64,000 bases of DNA from positions 272,501 to 336,500 of the forward strand of contig CAJHZI010000550.1 in assembly GCA_905160935.1 (NCBI GenBank), given 5' to 3'. The translations under genes and the position numbers were made by a program. Shown piece by piece: positions 22,346 to 34,290 of this stretch. This DNA comes from Enchytraeus crypticus (Eukaryota > Annelida > Clitellata > Enchytraeida > Enchytraeidae). The stretch's first letter is position 1. The number at the start of each line of letters is the position of its first letter. Under the pieces are notes generated by a model that was not told where the DNA came from, searched no databases, and saw only the letters and a list, made by a program, of their open reading frames with translations.

Positions 22346-22529
22346 GAGACATAAGCTAGAAAAAATTAATAAACCGATCGATCGATTGATTAATAATTTA
22401 ATGCCATTCAGTACTGAGCCGTTTGTCTGCTGTCATCTGGTGAATAAAGGCTCATAATTTGTTTAAATGCTACTTCACCTAGTTAACTAGTTCTCCGCCT
22501 TCAAGAATTAAGTACTGAAAGAACATGTT

Positions 22530-23129
22530 TTTGACCAGTGATGGATAAGAGGGGTGCCCAGGGGGCCCGGGCCTCCCTTAGGCCCGACGAGGAAATATTT
22601 AAAACTAGATATTATCATTGTTTCTGTGGCAATTTCGATGTGTAAATATGTTTGTAAGGGCAGTGGTTAGGGGGGGGGTGTATGATGCCATTAGCTCAAT
22701 TTTTTCAAATATGGGCCCCACTAGGGACCCATATCTGATATACTAGGAGCCCTGTATAATGGAAGGTGGTCCGAAAAATGTTGACCGTTTCACTAGCTCT
22801 CAATTTTTACTTTAACCACTCTTTTTGAGGATAAAAGAGTGTAAGTAAAAATGTGAACTCTGTACCTGGGCATTGGTGCAAACAGCCTTGGCTGGGTGGG
22901 CAAGAATTTTGGCCCCTACCTCCAAAATTTTGTAGCTTTTGCAATTCGTTCAGAGCCGCAGATTTTCTGAAGAAGTGAAAAATTAACCTACTTTTTTTCG
23001 AAAACAAAAGTAGGATTTAGGCATTTTACGTTTCCCCCTGACTTTACTACGAGTATGAGTGGGGGGAAGGGGGTATGAAAGGGAATACACTCACTCAATG
23101 AGCCAAACGCAGTAGTGAAAAACATTCTT

Positions 23130-23169
<40 letters not shown>

Positions 23170-23290
23170 ACAGCATTTTGACTGGTTGCGCCACATTTCC
23201 CGAAGAACGCGAGGCGTAAGCAAAAAAATGCGTACGCTCTCAAAATATTTCGGCCCCCCATAAAAAATTCCTGGATCCGCCCCTGTTTTT
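22530..23290. repeat. GC-richer dispersed-repeat-like stretch with a C homopolymer
   Basis: Contrast in composition with its AT-rich surroundings: gcccagggggcccgggcct near 22556, ggatccgcccctg near 23270. The frames are broken. It looks like a decayed mobile element, but no family can be assigned. Confidence 0.4.
23132..23169. repeat. Poly-C tract of 38 bases
   Basis: Uninterrupted C from 23132 to 23169. The apparent poly-Gly frame on the minus strand is an artefact. Confidence 0.95.
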
Positions 23291-23454
23291 GACCGTGTTA
23301 TTTAATCATAAGTTTCCGTAGCACCTTTAAAGTTACATACATGTAGTGCCTACATGATATTGTTAAGGTTTTTGGTATATTTTAAGGTTAGGTTAATAAG
23401 AAAAAATCAATGAGTAACTATAATTTCTTAAAGAAATCACAATTGTCATATATA

Positions 23455-23535
23455 ATATATGACGTCCCTGACATCATCCTTGTATGAGGAAACGGACGTT
23501 AAACCTTTATTATTATTTATTATTATTATAAAAGA
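23455..23535 (+). repeat. SINE-like 3' end with ATT tail
   Basis: Reads gacgtccctgacatcatcct, then tgtatgagga, acgttaaacctttatt and an ATT run. It is the clearest copy of the repeat whose relatives form the acceptor regions of three znf genes. Confidence 0.7.
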
Positions 23536-23539
23536 TGAA

Positions 23540-24610
23540 ATAATATATTAAGATGATACAATAATTGCATTATGCAATTCTTAAATTATTATCTGTTAGT
23601 CCTATATAGCAGTAGACAATGGTATTGATGTGTGCTTGTTTTAAAAGAAATGATTTGTAAACCGTTCTTGTTTGTTTTACTACAGCGAAAAATGCAATTA
23701 AAAATTTTGTAAATCATAAAATAAATTTCCTGGAGAATAATTATTGTAGGCCTATTCCGTTTTTAGTTTGTTGCCAAAATATACCAGCAAACCTTAACAA
23801 TAACCTGTTAGCCCTACACTAATTTAAAGTTGGTTCAGAAACCTAAGCACATTGAAAAGCAAAAAATACCAATAAAACATCATCATCTTTCCTTGGATGC
23901 TAGAGTCCTAATCTGAGATATGATGAAACTGGTAAAGAAAAAAGAAAAATTATGTTGGAGAAATTGAGACTGATTGACTGACAACATTTAGGTATCAGAT
24001 TCAGGAATCAAGACTCATGAGTCAGTAACCGAGAATTATGTTTCTGACAAAATTTGCACTGGCAAATTATAATATCACAATGAAAATGATATTCTTAAAA
24101 TAATCAAATTATACAATTAAACTAGGTTAATGTTGACTAAATAATTAAGACAGTAATAATAAATTAAATTTTCAGAATGAGAATAAAGAAACATAATCAT
24201 GGATGGTTTCTAATTAAATAATAAAAATCATTCCAGAGTAGGAATAAAATATATAACTATTTACCTGATTAATAATATGTTGCAAATGTCGCAAACTATA
24301 AAAGAAACTCTCTAAGAGTTTGCATGAGGCACGGCATTTCCAACGTACACTAGTATGGCATAGTGTTGCTGCAATGTAGAGTCCTGGATTTGGTTAACAT
24401 ATTTGTACACTAAAAAGGATCAATGTAAATAATTCATAGTAAATAATTCACACATATTAATTTAATTATAGTACATCTATGTGAGCTCAATATGGCACAG
24501 CTGTATCGCAAATATAACTAACAATTAGGCCTATACATTTGGAAATCAGAAACTTCAACTAATCTATACAACATTTTCTATAAATTTTATAATTTAGATA
24601 TTCAGGGATA
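23540..24610. other. ZnfC downstream flank, nothing supported
   Basis: AT-rich sequence with no convincing open frame. A CATCAT-containing piece at about 23879-23925 may be a remnant of repeat R1. Confidence 0.4.
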
Positions 24611-24661
24611 TCAGCACCAATTCAAAGATTCCTTTCATACAGAATAGGATTGATATCACTT

Positions 24662-25920
24662 TCAATGATGCACAGCTGAGATGTGATAACGAAGACCAGT
24701 TCTGCTCGAGTATCTAATGCCACATTCAGCACACGAGTGTGGCTTAATTCCTCTGTGTACAGAATTAATGTGTATTTTAAGAGAACGGATTCCACTGAAA
24801 GATTTACTACACTCAGTACATACATGAGGTTTAAGTCTCTTGTGTACCGCATCCTGATGTCTCCTCAGCTCTGAGGCTGAATAGAAAGATATACCACACT
24901 CACTACAGGAGTGAGATTTTACCTGATAGTGTACCACTAACCAATGTCTCTTGAGGTCACCCTTTGATGAACTCATGTATTCACATTGAGCACAACCAAA
25001 GCGTCGTATTCCATTATGAACACATCTCTTATGCTGTGTAAGGTAACTCTTCTGTGAACACTTATAACCACACTGATCACATGTGAAAGGTTTTTCTCCA
25101 CAATGAACTGATCTCCAGTGAACATCTAGATTTTGACGTGTTGAGAATTTCATATCACAAGAAGAACATTGAAAAGACTTTTCCTGATTGTGAACAAAAC
25201 GTATGTGAGATGTTAGATGACACTTCTTAGAGAAGCAATAGTTACACTGTGGACACTCGTGAGGTTTCTCTTCTAAATGAACAGCAGAGATGTGAAGCTT
25301 TAGGCTCAGCCTGTAACTAGAACGGAAGTCACACTTGTCACACTCGTATTTCTTATCTCCATGCACGTGTTTGATATGATGAGTGAGGTCTGATTTAACA
25401 CTGTATGATTTATCACACAGAGTACAACAATACTGTTGGTTGTTCTCATGTTTGCGCTGTATGTGCTGTTTTAAGTACAATTTGCGGCTGAATATTTTAT
25501 CACACTGAGTACAACGATGCTGTTGGTTGCTCTCATGTTTGCGCTGTATGTGCTGTTTCAAGTACAATTTGCGGGTGAATGTTTTATCACACTGAGTACA
25601 ACAATGCTGTTGGTTGTTCTCATGTTTGTGCTGTATATGCTGTTTCAAGTACAATTTGCCGCTGAATGTTTTATCACACTGAGTACAAGAATGCTGTTGG
25701 TTGTTCTCATGTTTGTGCTGTATGTGCTGTTTCAAGTACAATTTTCCGCTGAATGTTTTATCACACTGAGTACAATGAAACTGACTGTCATTCAAGTGTT
25801 TACACTGTATACTTGGCTTCACTGGATCTGTTTCACTGAAAGTTACCTCACACTGAGAACATTTGTCATGTCGTGCAGGATCTGATTCACTTGATGATCT
25901 TCCACTGAAATCTGTCACAC
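24662..25920 (-). CDS. ZnfC finger exon (13 C2H2 fingers)
   Basis: Minus-strand exon from the acceptor ctccag (25921-25922 side) to the stop at 24662-24664. Joined to the leader at 27678-27807 it gives 1389 nt, 462 residues, one frame. After the degenerate C-S-Q-C...C-K-H motif come thirteen C-x2-C-x12-H-x4-H fingers. The first four are near-copies (FHCTQC, SCTQC, CCTQC, RCTQC, each followed by DK.F and Y-L-K-Q-H-I-Q), from an 84-base tandem expansion at about 25420-25770. The remaining nine match finger by finger the other paralogues. It is the longest array here and has no frame break. Likely a nuclear DNA-binding regulator; the target is unknown. Confidence 0.92.
25420..25770 (-). repeat. 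84-base tandem expansion of one finger inside ZnfC
   Basis: Four consecutive 28-residue fingers share the phrases gctgtttcaagtacaattt and tttatcacactgagtacaa. Differences fall at H/Q, N/S and the residue before C-T-Q-C. Other paralogues have a single finger here, so the expansion is specific to ZnfC. Confidence 0.9.
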
Positions 25921-26099
25921 CTGGAGCAAAAAATAAAATAAAAATAAAGATCTAACGTTTAAATCATCCTCAAGAACTTTCTAAATTCAAGACAATGCAA
26001 TTCCACAATGTCTTTAAATAAGTCTCAATCTAAACAAGAATGTATCAACACATGTGATATATGATAAAAATTTAATTGTTTTGTAATATTAAGTTTAAG

Positions 26100-26225
26100 C
26101 GTTGGGATAGAGCCAAATTCTTCCCCTGACCCAAAGTTATAAAGTCAATTAGTCCTGTTAGGATTCGAAAAAAATGACCCCCATGAAACAAAGGCAAGCG
26201 TTCTATCCATTCTGTCATCGAACAG
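26100..26225 (-). repeat. Possible tRNA-derived SINE remnant
   Basis: On the minus strand, gaatggatagaacgcttgcc resembles a tRNA A-box region, and tttcgaatcctaac some 45 bases later resembles a B box. Only one copy was seen, so SINE status is uncertain. Confidence 0.45.
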
Positions 26226-27308
26226 GTTATTACAAGATGATTTATTTGTTCATAGTCAAAAATAACAACATCATTTCATTGAATCTTTAAGTTCTTTGAA
26301 ACAGAAATTGCAAGAACGATTGCAGAGATATTTTGCTCAATAAATTGCTTGTCCCATAAAAATGTTGTACATAATAAACACTCAGAATGAAATTTATCAG
26401 TGTCATGTAAGAAATTGTCACAGTAAAAGCTATTAAGTATTAATAACACAAAGATATAGAATAAGAAGATAAGGCAACTATGTTTTCACAGTGGGGAAAA
26501 TCATTAACGATAGATAGCGTAGACTTGTTCCAGTTCTTGTTGTTTAGGTTTTCTTACTTATTTTGGTGAGGAAGCAAAGTGTCTTTATTACTATAACAGC
26601 CACTTCTTTATTCGTCAACATTTTACAGGAACATAATTTGTTCTGATATATTCGTATTTCGCGATTTTAAAAATAAAATAAAAAGTTATGACTTTTATAA
26701 TTAGCCTTACAAATTTCGTTGCATTCTAAAAACTCCAGTCAATTTCATTCTTGCTAGAGCGCCTCTACTGACAATTGCAGCTATCAGTTGGTCTATAGAC
26801 TATATGTTCTTCGGTATCCTGTACAGAAAACTTCACAAGCATGGCGGCAAATCTAAATATGGCCCAAAATAGGTGCCAAATCCAATCTAAAGATAAAAAC
26901 TTAAGCAATCGACAATTTACGAGTGGGTGGTAATACATCATCAATGATTAAATGAAATATAAACTTGTTGTTCTTTAACAATTTTTCTACAAAGTGACCA
27001 GTCGTAGCATACATATTGGCCTCCAGTAATAGCTAGTTGTACATAACATGAAAGTACGTTTAGAAGACTTCCCATGTTAGACAGTAAAACGACTGCACGG
27101 CTTAGATGGATTTTGCTTTCATTTATTAGGCATTTAATTAGCCATCAGCTGATCATTGTTTCCTCTCCTGCAATGTAGTTATGAACATTCACAGGAAAGA
27201 AAAATGTCGGTTAACCAATGTCAGTAAAGATAGAATTTTCGTAGCGACGGGCTGCGTTCACTAACAGTAGTCTTGTTGATATTAACTTTTTGACATTTAA
27301 GAATAGGA

Positions 27309-27392
27309 AAGCCACTTGGCCGAGTGGTGTAGGGCGTTAACTGACAGGACACTATGAGCAAACACTCGCGGGTTCAATTCCTGCTCGTGTAT
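27309..27392 (+). repeat. tRNA-like segment (pseudo-tRNA or SINE head)
   Basis: Has a good A box (ttggccgagtggt), as in Ser/Leu tRNAs, and a good B box (gggttcaattcc). A five-base T stem can form around ttcaatt. The acceptor-stem halves do not pair, so a working tRNA is unlikely. Confidence 0.5.
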
Positions 27393-27591
27393 AGTTATAA
27401 GCTTATTTTGCATGTAGTTAAAATTACAAATAATTATTTAGATAAATTATATAGCTTTATTTATTATTATTTAAATAGCTATCCTGTTAAATCCTATTTA
27501 TCTATTGTTTTCTATATAGCTTATTTTACATATAATTAAATGACATATAATTGAAGCATAGAGTTAAAAGTTTATTTTACATTTTAGTACT

Positions 27592-28190
27592 AATATTGCA
27601 AAAGTTCAGTAAATTCTCCTACTGTCAATGATGTACAGTTACATATTCACAGTAGTATCAAAGAAGCACATTCTTACGTTCACATTTGTTTGAACATCCT
27701 GGTGATAAATTATTCTCCTCCACTGATGAATGTGCAATCAAGTCTTCACTCACAGCACATGTACTTGACACCTCAGGCTCCCACTTGACTTTAATAAATT
27801 CTGACATTTCGGATAATTATCAGCAGTAGGCCTAATACAAAATATTGATTCAGTATTCTAAGCCACTGACTGTAAAGTATAGCAGAATTGCATAAAGGTG
27901 TCAATAAATCATACCTACATTTAGAATAATTGTGTGTAATAAGTGCCATATATATTATTATATCACTAACAATACAGAAATTATTTTGATATATTAAAGT
28001 TCACAAAAATTTCAATAAAGGCCTAGGTTAAATTGATAGAAATCAACCCAGAATATTGGGCAGATAATCTATTTAAGTTTTTAAAAAGTCCTCGCTTAAA
28101 TCCTTAGAAATAACTGAAATTCTAACAAGTCCTATCCAATTTTTAAGCTAATAAATTTATTGAAGGAGATTAAGGGTTGAGAGAAAATTA
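27592..28190. repeat. Segmental duplication around the ZnfC leader
   Basis: Partner of 17985-18597. It contains the leader exon plus its upstream flank. Confidence 0.85.
27678..27807 (-). CDS. ZnfC leader exon
   Basis: ATG at 27805-27807, donor GTAAGA below 27678; 43 codons plus one base, phase 1. The coding sequence is identical to the ZnfB leader at 18068-18197. It begins MSEFIKVKWEPEVSS, with V-K-W-E fitting the SUMO-acceptor consensus. The intron to 25920 is the shortest of the family at about 1.76 kb. Confidence 0.75.
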
Positions 28191-28199
28191 GTTGTTGGG

Positions 28200-29435
28200 T
28201 TCTCAATCTCTTTTCTCTGTGCAACGTCACTTTACGGACACCAGAGCAGCCTCTTTTACCTTTTGCCTCCACTGATACCGGTCCTGCGCAAGATCATAGA
28301 CATAGCTCTGTGGAAGGTTATATTTAATGCCTATTTGTCCTATATCTTTATTATATTGTTTAATTAAAGTATAATAAAGGTGATTTCTCAACATAAACAC
28401 CTTTTATAAAAGGTCTATAATTTAGAGCTTTTCGTACTGGAGTATTTCCTTGCAATCTTAATTTGTGTTAATTTTATTTGTGGGTTTCTGATGCTGATAA
28501 TGACTTAAATATGGCCATGTTTACATTGTTGGCTTATTGTTACTTCTTTATTATTTGACACTTCAACAACGTCAATTCACCTCTAAGAGTTCAATTCACC
28601 CCAGGATCGGTCATTTAAAATTTCGTGACGTTACCTGACACTCGAACCAGATGCGTCATCCCCCTAGAGATACGACACATGCATACTTCGATCCTCGCCT
28701 AACTAACAATTCACAATTTTTCACTTTCATTTTTAATACTTGGTTTATTTTTCTCTTCATGCCTATTTTGCTGACGACACAACTTAAATCTTTGTTAACA
28801 CTGTCTTGAAGTCCCTGGCTGCAACCACTGCGCTGTTAATCATTCAATAAACGTGAACCTATTTACTGTTCAGGACCTGTCACTTAAAACTGCATGCCGT
28901 TACGCCTAAGCAATTGAGACATTCTACAAGAAACGGTATGAAAGTATTAGTGAAATACAATTTTACTGAAATCATCACCCAGGACGATATCCGACACCTT
29001 TAATACAGTCCGTTTAAATCAGCAGATAGAGCTGCCTATGTAACACTCCAGCCGCTATATTTTTAGGTCGTCATTATTTCTTTAGATATTTTAAGGCTAA
29101 GCCTTAGAAACAAGCTTTAATAGGCCTATATTTGTTGAATTGTTATTTAAAGGTGTTCTGCAATCCTACTTATTAAAGTGATGTTACTAATGCTACTTCT
29201 TGGGGGTTGGGTGTTACAAATATTTTACTTTTTTTTTTTTTTTTCCTTTATTATCGCAATTAGATAATTATATAAAACTATGCACACGTATACTCACACA
29301 TAGGCTAATCCAATTTGATGTATATCAACATTTACAAACACGCGCCTGGTGTGTGAATAGAATATTCATTTGCAACCGGCAACTAAATTGCATCAATCAG
29401 CTCCACATACGGGGTTGCTTGTTATAACTCAATTT
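28200..29435. other. Interval with SINE1 fragments, no gene
   Basis: Two small SINE1 pieces are recognisable on the minus strand (about 28585-28645 and 28865-28950; phrases near ttcaattcaccccaggatc and taagcaattgagacattcta). The rest has no supported feature apart from a poly-T run at 29228-29244. Confidence 0.5.
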
Positions 29436-29439
29436 TGAA

Positions 29440-29690
29440 TGTCTCAATAGCGCAATGTTTAGAGGTGTAGATAACGTCCTGATGTTTTAAATGACAGATT
29501 CTGAGGTGAATTGAACCCTCCTGGGTTCGAATCCCAATCGCGCTGATCTAGGAGTAAAATCTCCGACATTCACTGGACTGGCTACAAGGAAAGTGGACAA
29601 AATTGCCTAACGGATTTAACATGTGGTATTAAAAGTGATGGACATCAACGTAGTTGATCGTTTCACTATAATGTGTGTTATTATTATTAA
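29440..29690 (+). repeat. SINE1 copy, plus strand
   Basis: Starts tgtctcaatagcgcaatg (A-box-like) with the B box gggttcgaatccc at 29523-29535. It then follows the family body through cattcactggactggctac to the ttgatcgtttcactataatg end. It is the most complete copy on this strand. Confidence 0.82.
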
Positions 29691-30840
29691 TATTATGTGC
29701 TTTTCTATTTTCTTCTCCAAATTAGATCGTGTCGTAGATGTGGAAAGATATCGAACAGTTTGACACTTTTAATTTCTAAAACTATACAAACATTTTCTGC
29801 AACAACTAACCCCGTACGGTACCATCCAACCCCGATGCTTTTGTAACATCCAACCCCGATGATTTTGTAACGGATATCCAACACCGAAGCCGAATTAAAA
29901 GTTGAACACTCGCTAACATAAATACTGCTCACCAGATGGCATTGTTTTAAAGTGCAATTAATAGTGTTGAAACTTGAAATATATTGAAAATTGAAATATA
30001 TAGTAAACGTTTAAAAACAGTTTATTACTTGAATGTGAGCAAAAATTTAAATCAGCTGCGCTAAATTTACTCGCGAACGCTAAAATAAAACTTTTTATTG
30101 AAAAAATGTATCTTTCAACGAAATCGCACAAAAACACATCAGTAGTTGATGGTCATGTTAGCACATAATTGCCACATATCCACACTAAATATTGTCACAT
30201 CAGCTTCTACCGATTTTAAGACATTGTATTTATAACAAACAACCACTGTAACGTTTCACAATCTGGATACTGAAGTGTCTTAGCTGCATCAACCGTCAGG
30301 ACATTAAATCTGGATTAAACTAAAGTAGAGACATTAATTCATATCTAGAAATGTAAATATCATTAACATCAGCTTTGTAATCAGATAGAGCTCTTCCTTC
30401 AACAATTCCGCGGTGAATTACACCACCTGTAAAGTCATCGAAATTCCTTTATCACTTGCATAGCCACGGAAAATTAATCATCCCTAGTATATCCAGTGGG
30501 AATTCCAACTGAGGAAATGGGCCTTTTGTCTCCAGGAACGTTGCCGAAATTCCACCTTCTGCTTAAAAAGATTGTATTATGTATTTAAACAATAAACCCA
30601 AATAATTTCTTTCAGATGCAGCTCTACAGCAACAAACCCTTAGATTTGATTGGACTGTCCACCAATGACATCAATATCTCTCTCGTCATCTTCTCCTGAT
30701 ATTCCTGATGATAAATCTCAGTAATTGCTTGATATTGATAATTTTCTCACAAATACAAAAAGTATTTGTAGATTAAAAAGCTAAAAATCACATAGGCACA
30801 CTTAATACACTTAATATTTTAAATGTCCCTTATAAAATCC
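29690..30840. other. Interval without a supported gene
   Basis: Short frames only. A local tandem repeat near 29800-29890 repeats tccaaccccgatg two or three times. Nothing else can be supported. Confidence 0.4.
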
Positions 30841-31122
30841 CATCATCATCATCGTCATCCTCCATTGAATCCTAGTTTAACCAGGGTGGGGACACAAATA
30901 GACTGTCTTAAATACTCTCTGAATTACACCATACCACCAGCCAATCCCTACTTTAGACTTTTCAATTTGTTTAAATTTTTGTAGAAACTTCTGGAGCCTA
31001 GGCGTTCACCAACCGAATGCCCATTCTGACGCTGGTATGGATCTTAGTGCTTTAGTCGTCTTTTACCATACCTGCAGGCACCGGTTGGTCAATTCTTCAA
31101 ACAACCCCGACACAACACGGGG
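30841..31122 (-). repeat. Repeat family R1 copy
   Basis: Same order of phrases as 5546-5818 (tagtttaaccagggt, accaaccgaatgcc, ggttggtcaattcttc, cacaacacgggg), with a CATCATCAT tail at the left. Confidence 0.75.
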
Positions 31123-31245
31123 AGTCCTTTATCAAACGTAATTTTAAGAAAACTGGCATTGGCACCTCATGACTTTATCAGTTTTTGTCCTCAAGTGGCT
31201 TTAAATTGTATTTTTTAATTCTTACAACTGAACAAGACTGATATC

Positions 31246-32130
31246 ACTTTGTTTCATGCACAGCTGAGATGTGATAACGAAGACCATTTCTGCTCGAGTA
31301 TCTAATGCCACATTCAGCGCACTAGTGTCGCCCAATTCCTCTGTGTACAGACTCGACGTGTGTTTTAAGATGAGAGAATTGACTGAAAGTTTTACTACAC
31401 TCGGTACATGCATGAGGTTTAAGTCGCTTGTGTACAGCATCCTGATGAGTCCTGAGCCTCGAAGCTAAACCAAAAGATGTACCACACTCACTGCACGTGT
31501 GAGGTTTCTGTTGATAGTGTACCGACAACCAATGTGTCTTGAGGCGACTCTTTGTTGAACTCTTATATTGACATTGAGCACAACCAAAGCGCCGAATTCC
31601 GTCATGAACACATCTCTTATGTCGTGCAAGAATACACCTCCGTGAACACCTCTAGTCACACTGATCACATGTGAAAGGTTTTTCTCCATAATGAACTGAT
31701 CTCCAGTGATGATCTAAATCATGACGTGTTGAGAATTTCTTATCACAAGAAGAGCATTCAAATGACTTTTCTTGATTGTGAACAAAACGTATGAGACGTG
31801 TTAGACGACTCTTCTCTGAGCAGCAATAGTCACACTGCGGACACTTGTGAGGTTTCTCCTCTAAATGAACAGCAGAGATGTGAACATTTAGAGAATGCCT
31901 GTACTTAGAACTGAAGTCACATTTGTAACACTGATAGTTTTTATTTCCATGAAAGTCTTTTATATGCTGAGTGAGATAACATTTAGCATTTAGGGATCTA
32001 TCACACATTGTACAACAATGCTGTCTACTGCTCTCATGCTTTTGTTGTATATGCAGCTTCAAGGTTTCTTTATTGCTGAATGTCTTATCACACAAACACT
32101 GAATGTCTTACTGCACACAAACAGTACGAT
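31246..32130 (-). pseudogene. Decayed znf finger exon (ZnfD-prime) next to ZnfD
   Basis: Minus-strand array of about ten finger units. It lacks the leader motif; its first finger is damaged (C-L-C-D-K in place of C-x2-C-D-K). Two in-frame stops interrupt it: one in the FTCDQC finger, where D-Y-K-C became D-stop-R-C (about 31650-31654), and one in the last finger, where the residue before C-A-E-C became a stop (about 31326-31334). The frame otherwise stays open through FGCAQC, HTCSEC and HACTEC. It starts about 5 bases past the ZnfD stop codon, so it is a tandem duplicate of a finger exon without its own leader. Confidence 0.85.
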
Positions 32131-32135
32131 ATGTT

Positions 32136-33217
32136 TCATTTGCCATTGTGTACTGTTAAGATATGCCTCTTAAGACTGCCTTTAAGTGCGAAACTTCTGC
32201 CACACTCAGCACAAGAGTGAGATTTAATTTCTCTGTGTACAGCATCGACATGTGACTTGAGATGTGAGGCTTGACTGAAAGTTCTATTACATTCTGAACA
32301 TGAATACGGTTTAAGTTCTCTATGTACAGCACCAACATGCCTTTTGAGGAGAGTTTTAAAACTGAAAGTTCGATCACACTCCAAACATGCATGAGGTCTA
32401 AGTCGTTTATGTACAGCATTCTGATGTATTCTGAGATATGACATTGATCCAAAAGATTTACCACAATCACTACACAAGTGAGGCCTCTGTTGATAGTGTA
32501 CCGTCAGCCAATGTGTCTTGAGGTGACTCTTTGTTGAACTCTTGTATTCACACTGAGCACAACCAAAGCGTCGTATTCCACCATGGACACATCTCCTATG
32601 CTGTGATAGATTGCCCTTCCATGAACACTTATAGTCACACTGATCACATTTGAAAGGTTTTTCTCCACAATGAACTGATCTCCAGTGAAGCTTAAGATTA
32701 TAACTTGTTGAGAATTTCTTATCACAAAACGAGCATTCGAAAGACTTTTCTTGATTGTGAACAAAACGTATGTGAGATGTTAGATCACTCTTTTCTGTGC
32801 AGCAATAGTTACACTGTGGACACTCATGAGGTTTCTCCTCTAAATGAACAGCAGAGATGTGTCTCCTTACGTGATCTCTGTAACTTGAAATGTAATCACA
32901 CTTGTCACACTTATATTTCTTACCTCCATGCACATCGTTGATATGCTGAGTGAGAAATGATTTAACAGTGTATGACTTATCACACAGAGTACAGCAATGC
33001 TGTCTGTTGTTCTCATGTTTACGCTGTATGTGTCGCGTCAAGCAGTATTTCCTGCTGAATCTTTTGCCACACTGAGTACAATGAAACTGACGGTCACTCA
33101 AGTGTTTACACTGTGTACTTGGCTTCACTTGATCTGTTTCACTGAAAGTTACCTCACACTGAGAACATTCGTCACGTCGTGCAGGATCTGATTCACTTAA
33201 TGGTATTCTACTGAAAT
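32136..33217 (-). CDS. ZnfD finger exon (11 C2H2 fingers)
   Basis: Minus-strand exon ending at the stop at 32136-32138. Eleven C-x2-C-x12-H-x4-H fingers (FHCTQC, CCTLC, YKCDKC, ECPQC, FECSFC, FKCDQC, FGCAQC, HLCSDC, HACLEC, YSCSEC, HSCAEC) follow the degenerate motif. The acceptor used by the paralogues (AG before GTGTGACAG) reads AA here. The next AG, nine bases downstream (gtggcag, 33218-33220), keeps the frame, so I place the exon start at 33217. With the leader at 40184-40313 the coding length is 1212 nt, 403 residues. The product would lack three residues (V-T-D in the paralogues) at the junction. Confidence 0.85.
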
Positions 33218-33365
33218 CTGCCACATTTGAGAAATCATATAGACAACCAGAAAACTAATTAATATGATAAGTATATAACATCATAATTCAATGCTCATCC
33301 CGCTTCTTACTACATGCTACATATATTGCATTGAAATATAGAAGTGCATTCTGTTAGTGCACTGC

Positions 33366-33989
33366 CTACTGGCAGGTCCATGGTACATAACGCCTCCACT
33401 CTTCTCTGTCTTCTGCCTTCCTCTTCATTTCCATATATGAGTGGGTCTTTAAATCATCTAAAATACCTAATCTCGGCCTGCCCCTGCCTCTTTTTCCTTC
33501 CATTCTACCTTCTATGACCTCTTTTAATAGACCTTCCCCCCTTAGAATGTGTCCTATCCATCTCTTCCTCCTATATCTTAATACATTTATGAACTGTCTA
33601 TCTGTGCCAACTCTCTTCAGGACTTCCTCATTTGTAACCTTTTGAGTCCAGCTAATCCTCTCCATTCTTCTCCAAATCCACATTTCCAATGCCTCCAGTT
33701 TCCTAATATCTTCCTTCCTCGAGGTCCATGTTTCACATCCATACAATGGCGTAGTCCAAACCAAAGTTTTCACTATCTTTATCTTTGTGTCTTTCTTTAG
33801 AATTTTTGTTAATAGTTCTTTTCTACTACCATAGGTCGCTTTTGCTTGTGCAATCCTACTGCATATTTCTGTCTCACATTTCCCATCATTGGTTATAGTA
33901 TGACCCAAATATTTGAAACTCCTTACCTGTTCCAATTTCGTACCATTTATTGTGATATTAACTTCAACTTTATTATTGGACACTCTCAT
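33366..33989 (-). pseudogene. LINE C-terminal region remnant
   Basis: 207-codon frame with F-K-Y-L-G-H-T-I-T-N-D-G, then Y-G-C-E-T-W-T, E-M-W-I-W-R-R-M, W-I-G-H-I-L-R and the tail G-R-G-R-P-R. The same tail recurs in nearly all LINE fragments of the window, which shows that most copies are 3' fragments. Confidence 0.88.
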
Positions 33990-34290
33990 AACCTTGGTCT
34001 TTTTATATAAATCTTCATGCCATATCTTAGGGCCGTATCATTCAGCCTATCCATTATCTTCTGCAATCCAATCGCGCAGCCCGCTACCATTCCTTGGTCA
34101 TCTGCAAATCGTACATCTTGTAACAAATTCCCTCCTACTTTTATTCCTTCTTCCATGTCTTCCTAAATCATTGCCTCAGCGTAAATGTACAACAGCAGCG
34201 GTGAAATGCTACAACCTTGTCTTACTCCACGTCCTATTTCCCCTTCTTCTGACTATTCCTGTAGATTTTGATTACATTTCTTTGATTCAT

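Larger units (their letters stand above)
25921..27677 (-). other. ZnfC intron
   Basis: Short intron. Near the acceptor it keeps a degenerate copy of the SINE-like 3' end (about 25935-25985). A tRNA-like SINE remnant lies at about 26100-26225 on the minus strand and a tRNA-like segment at 27309-27392 on the plus strand. The rest shows no feature. Confidence 0.6.

Noticed and set aside
22988..23194. Poly-glycine protein
   Set aside because: It results from the 38-base C tract within a repeat-like region.
27309..27392. A working tRNA gene of the Ser/Leu type
   Set aside because: A and B boxes are good, but the acceptor-stem halves do not pair, so it is kept only as a tRNA-like segment.
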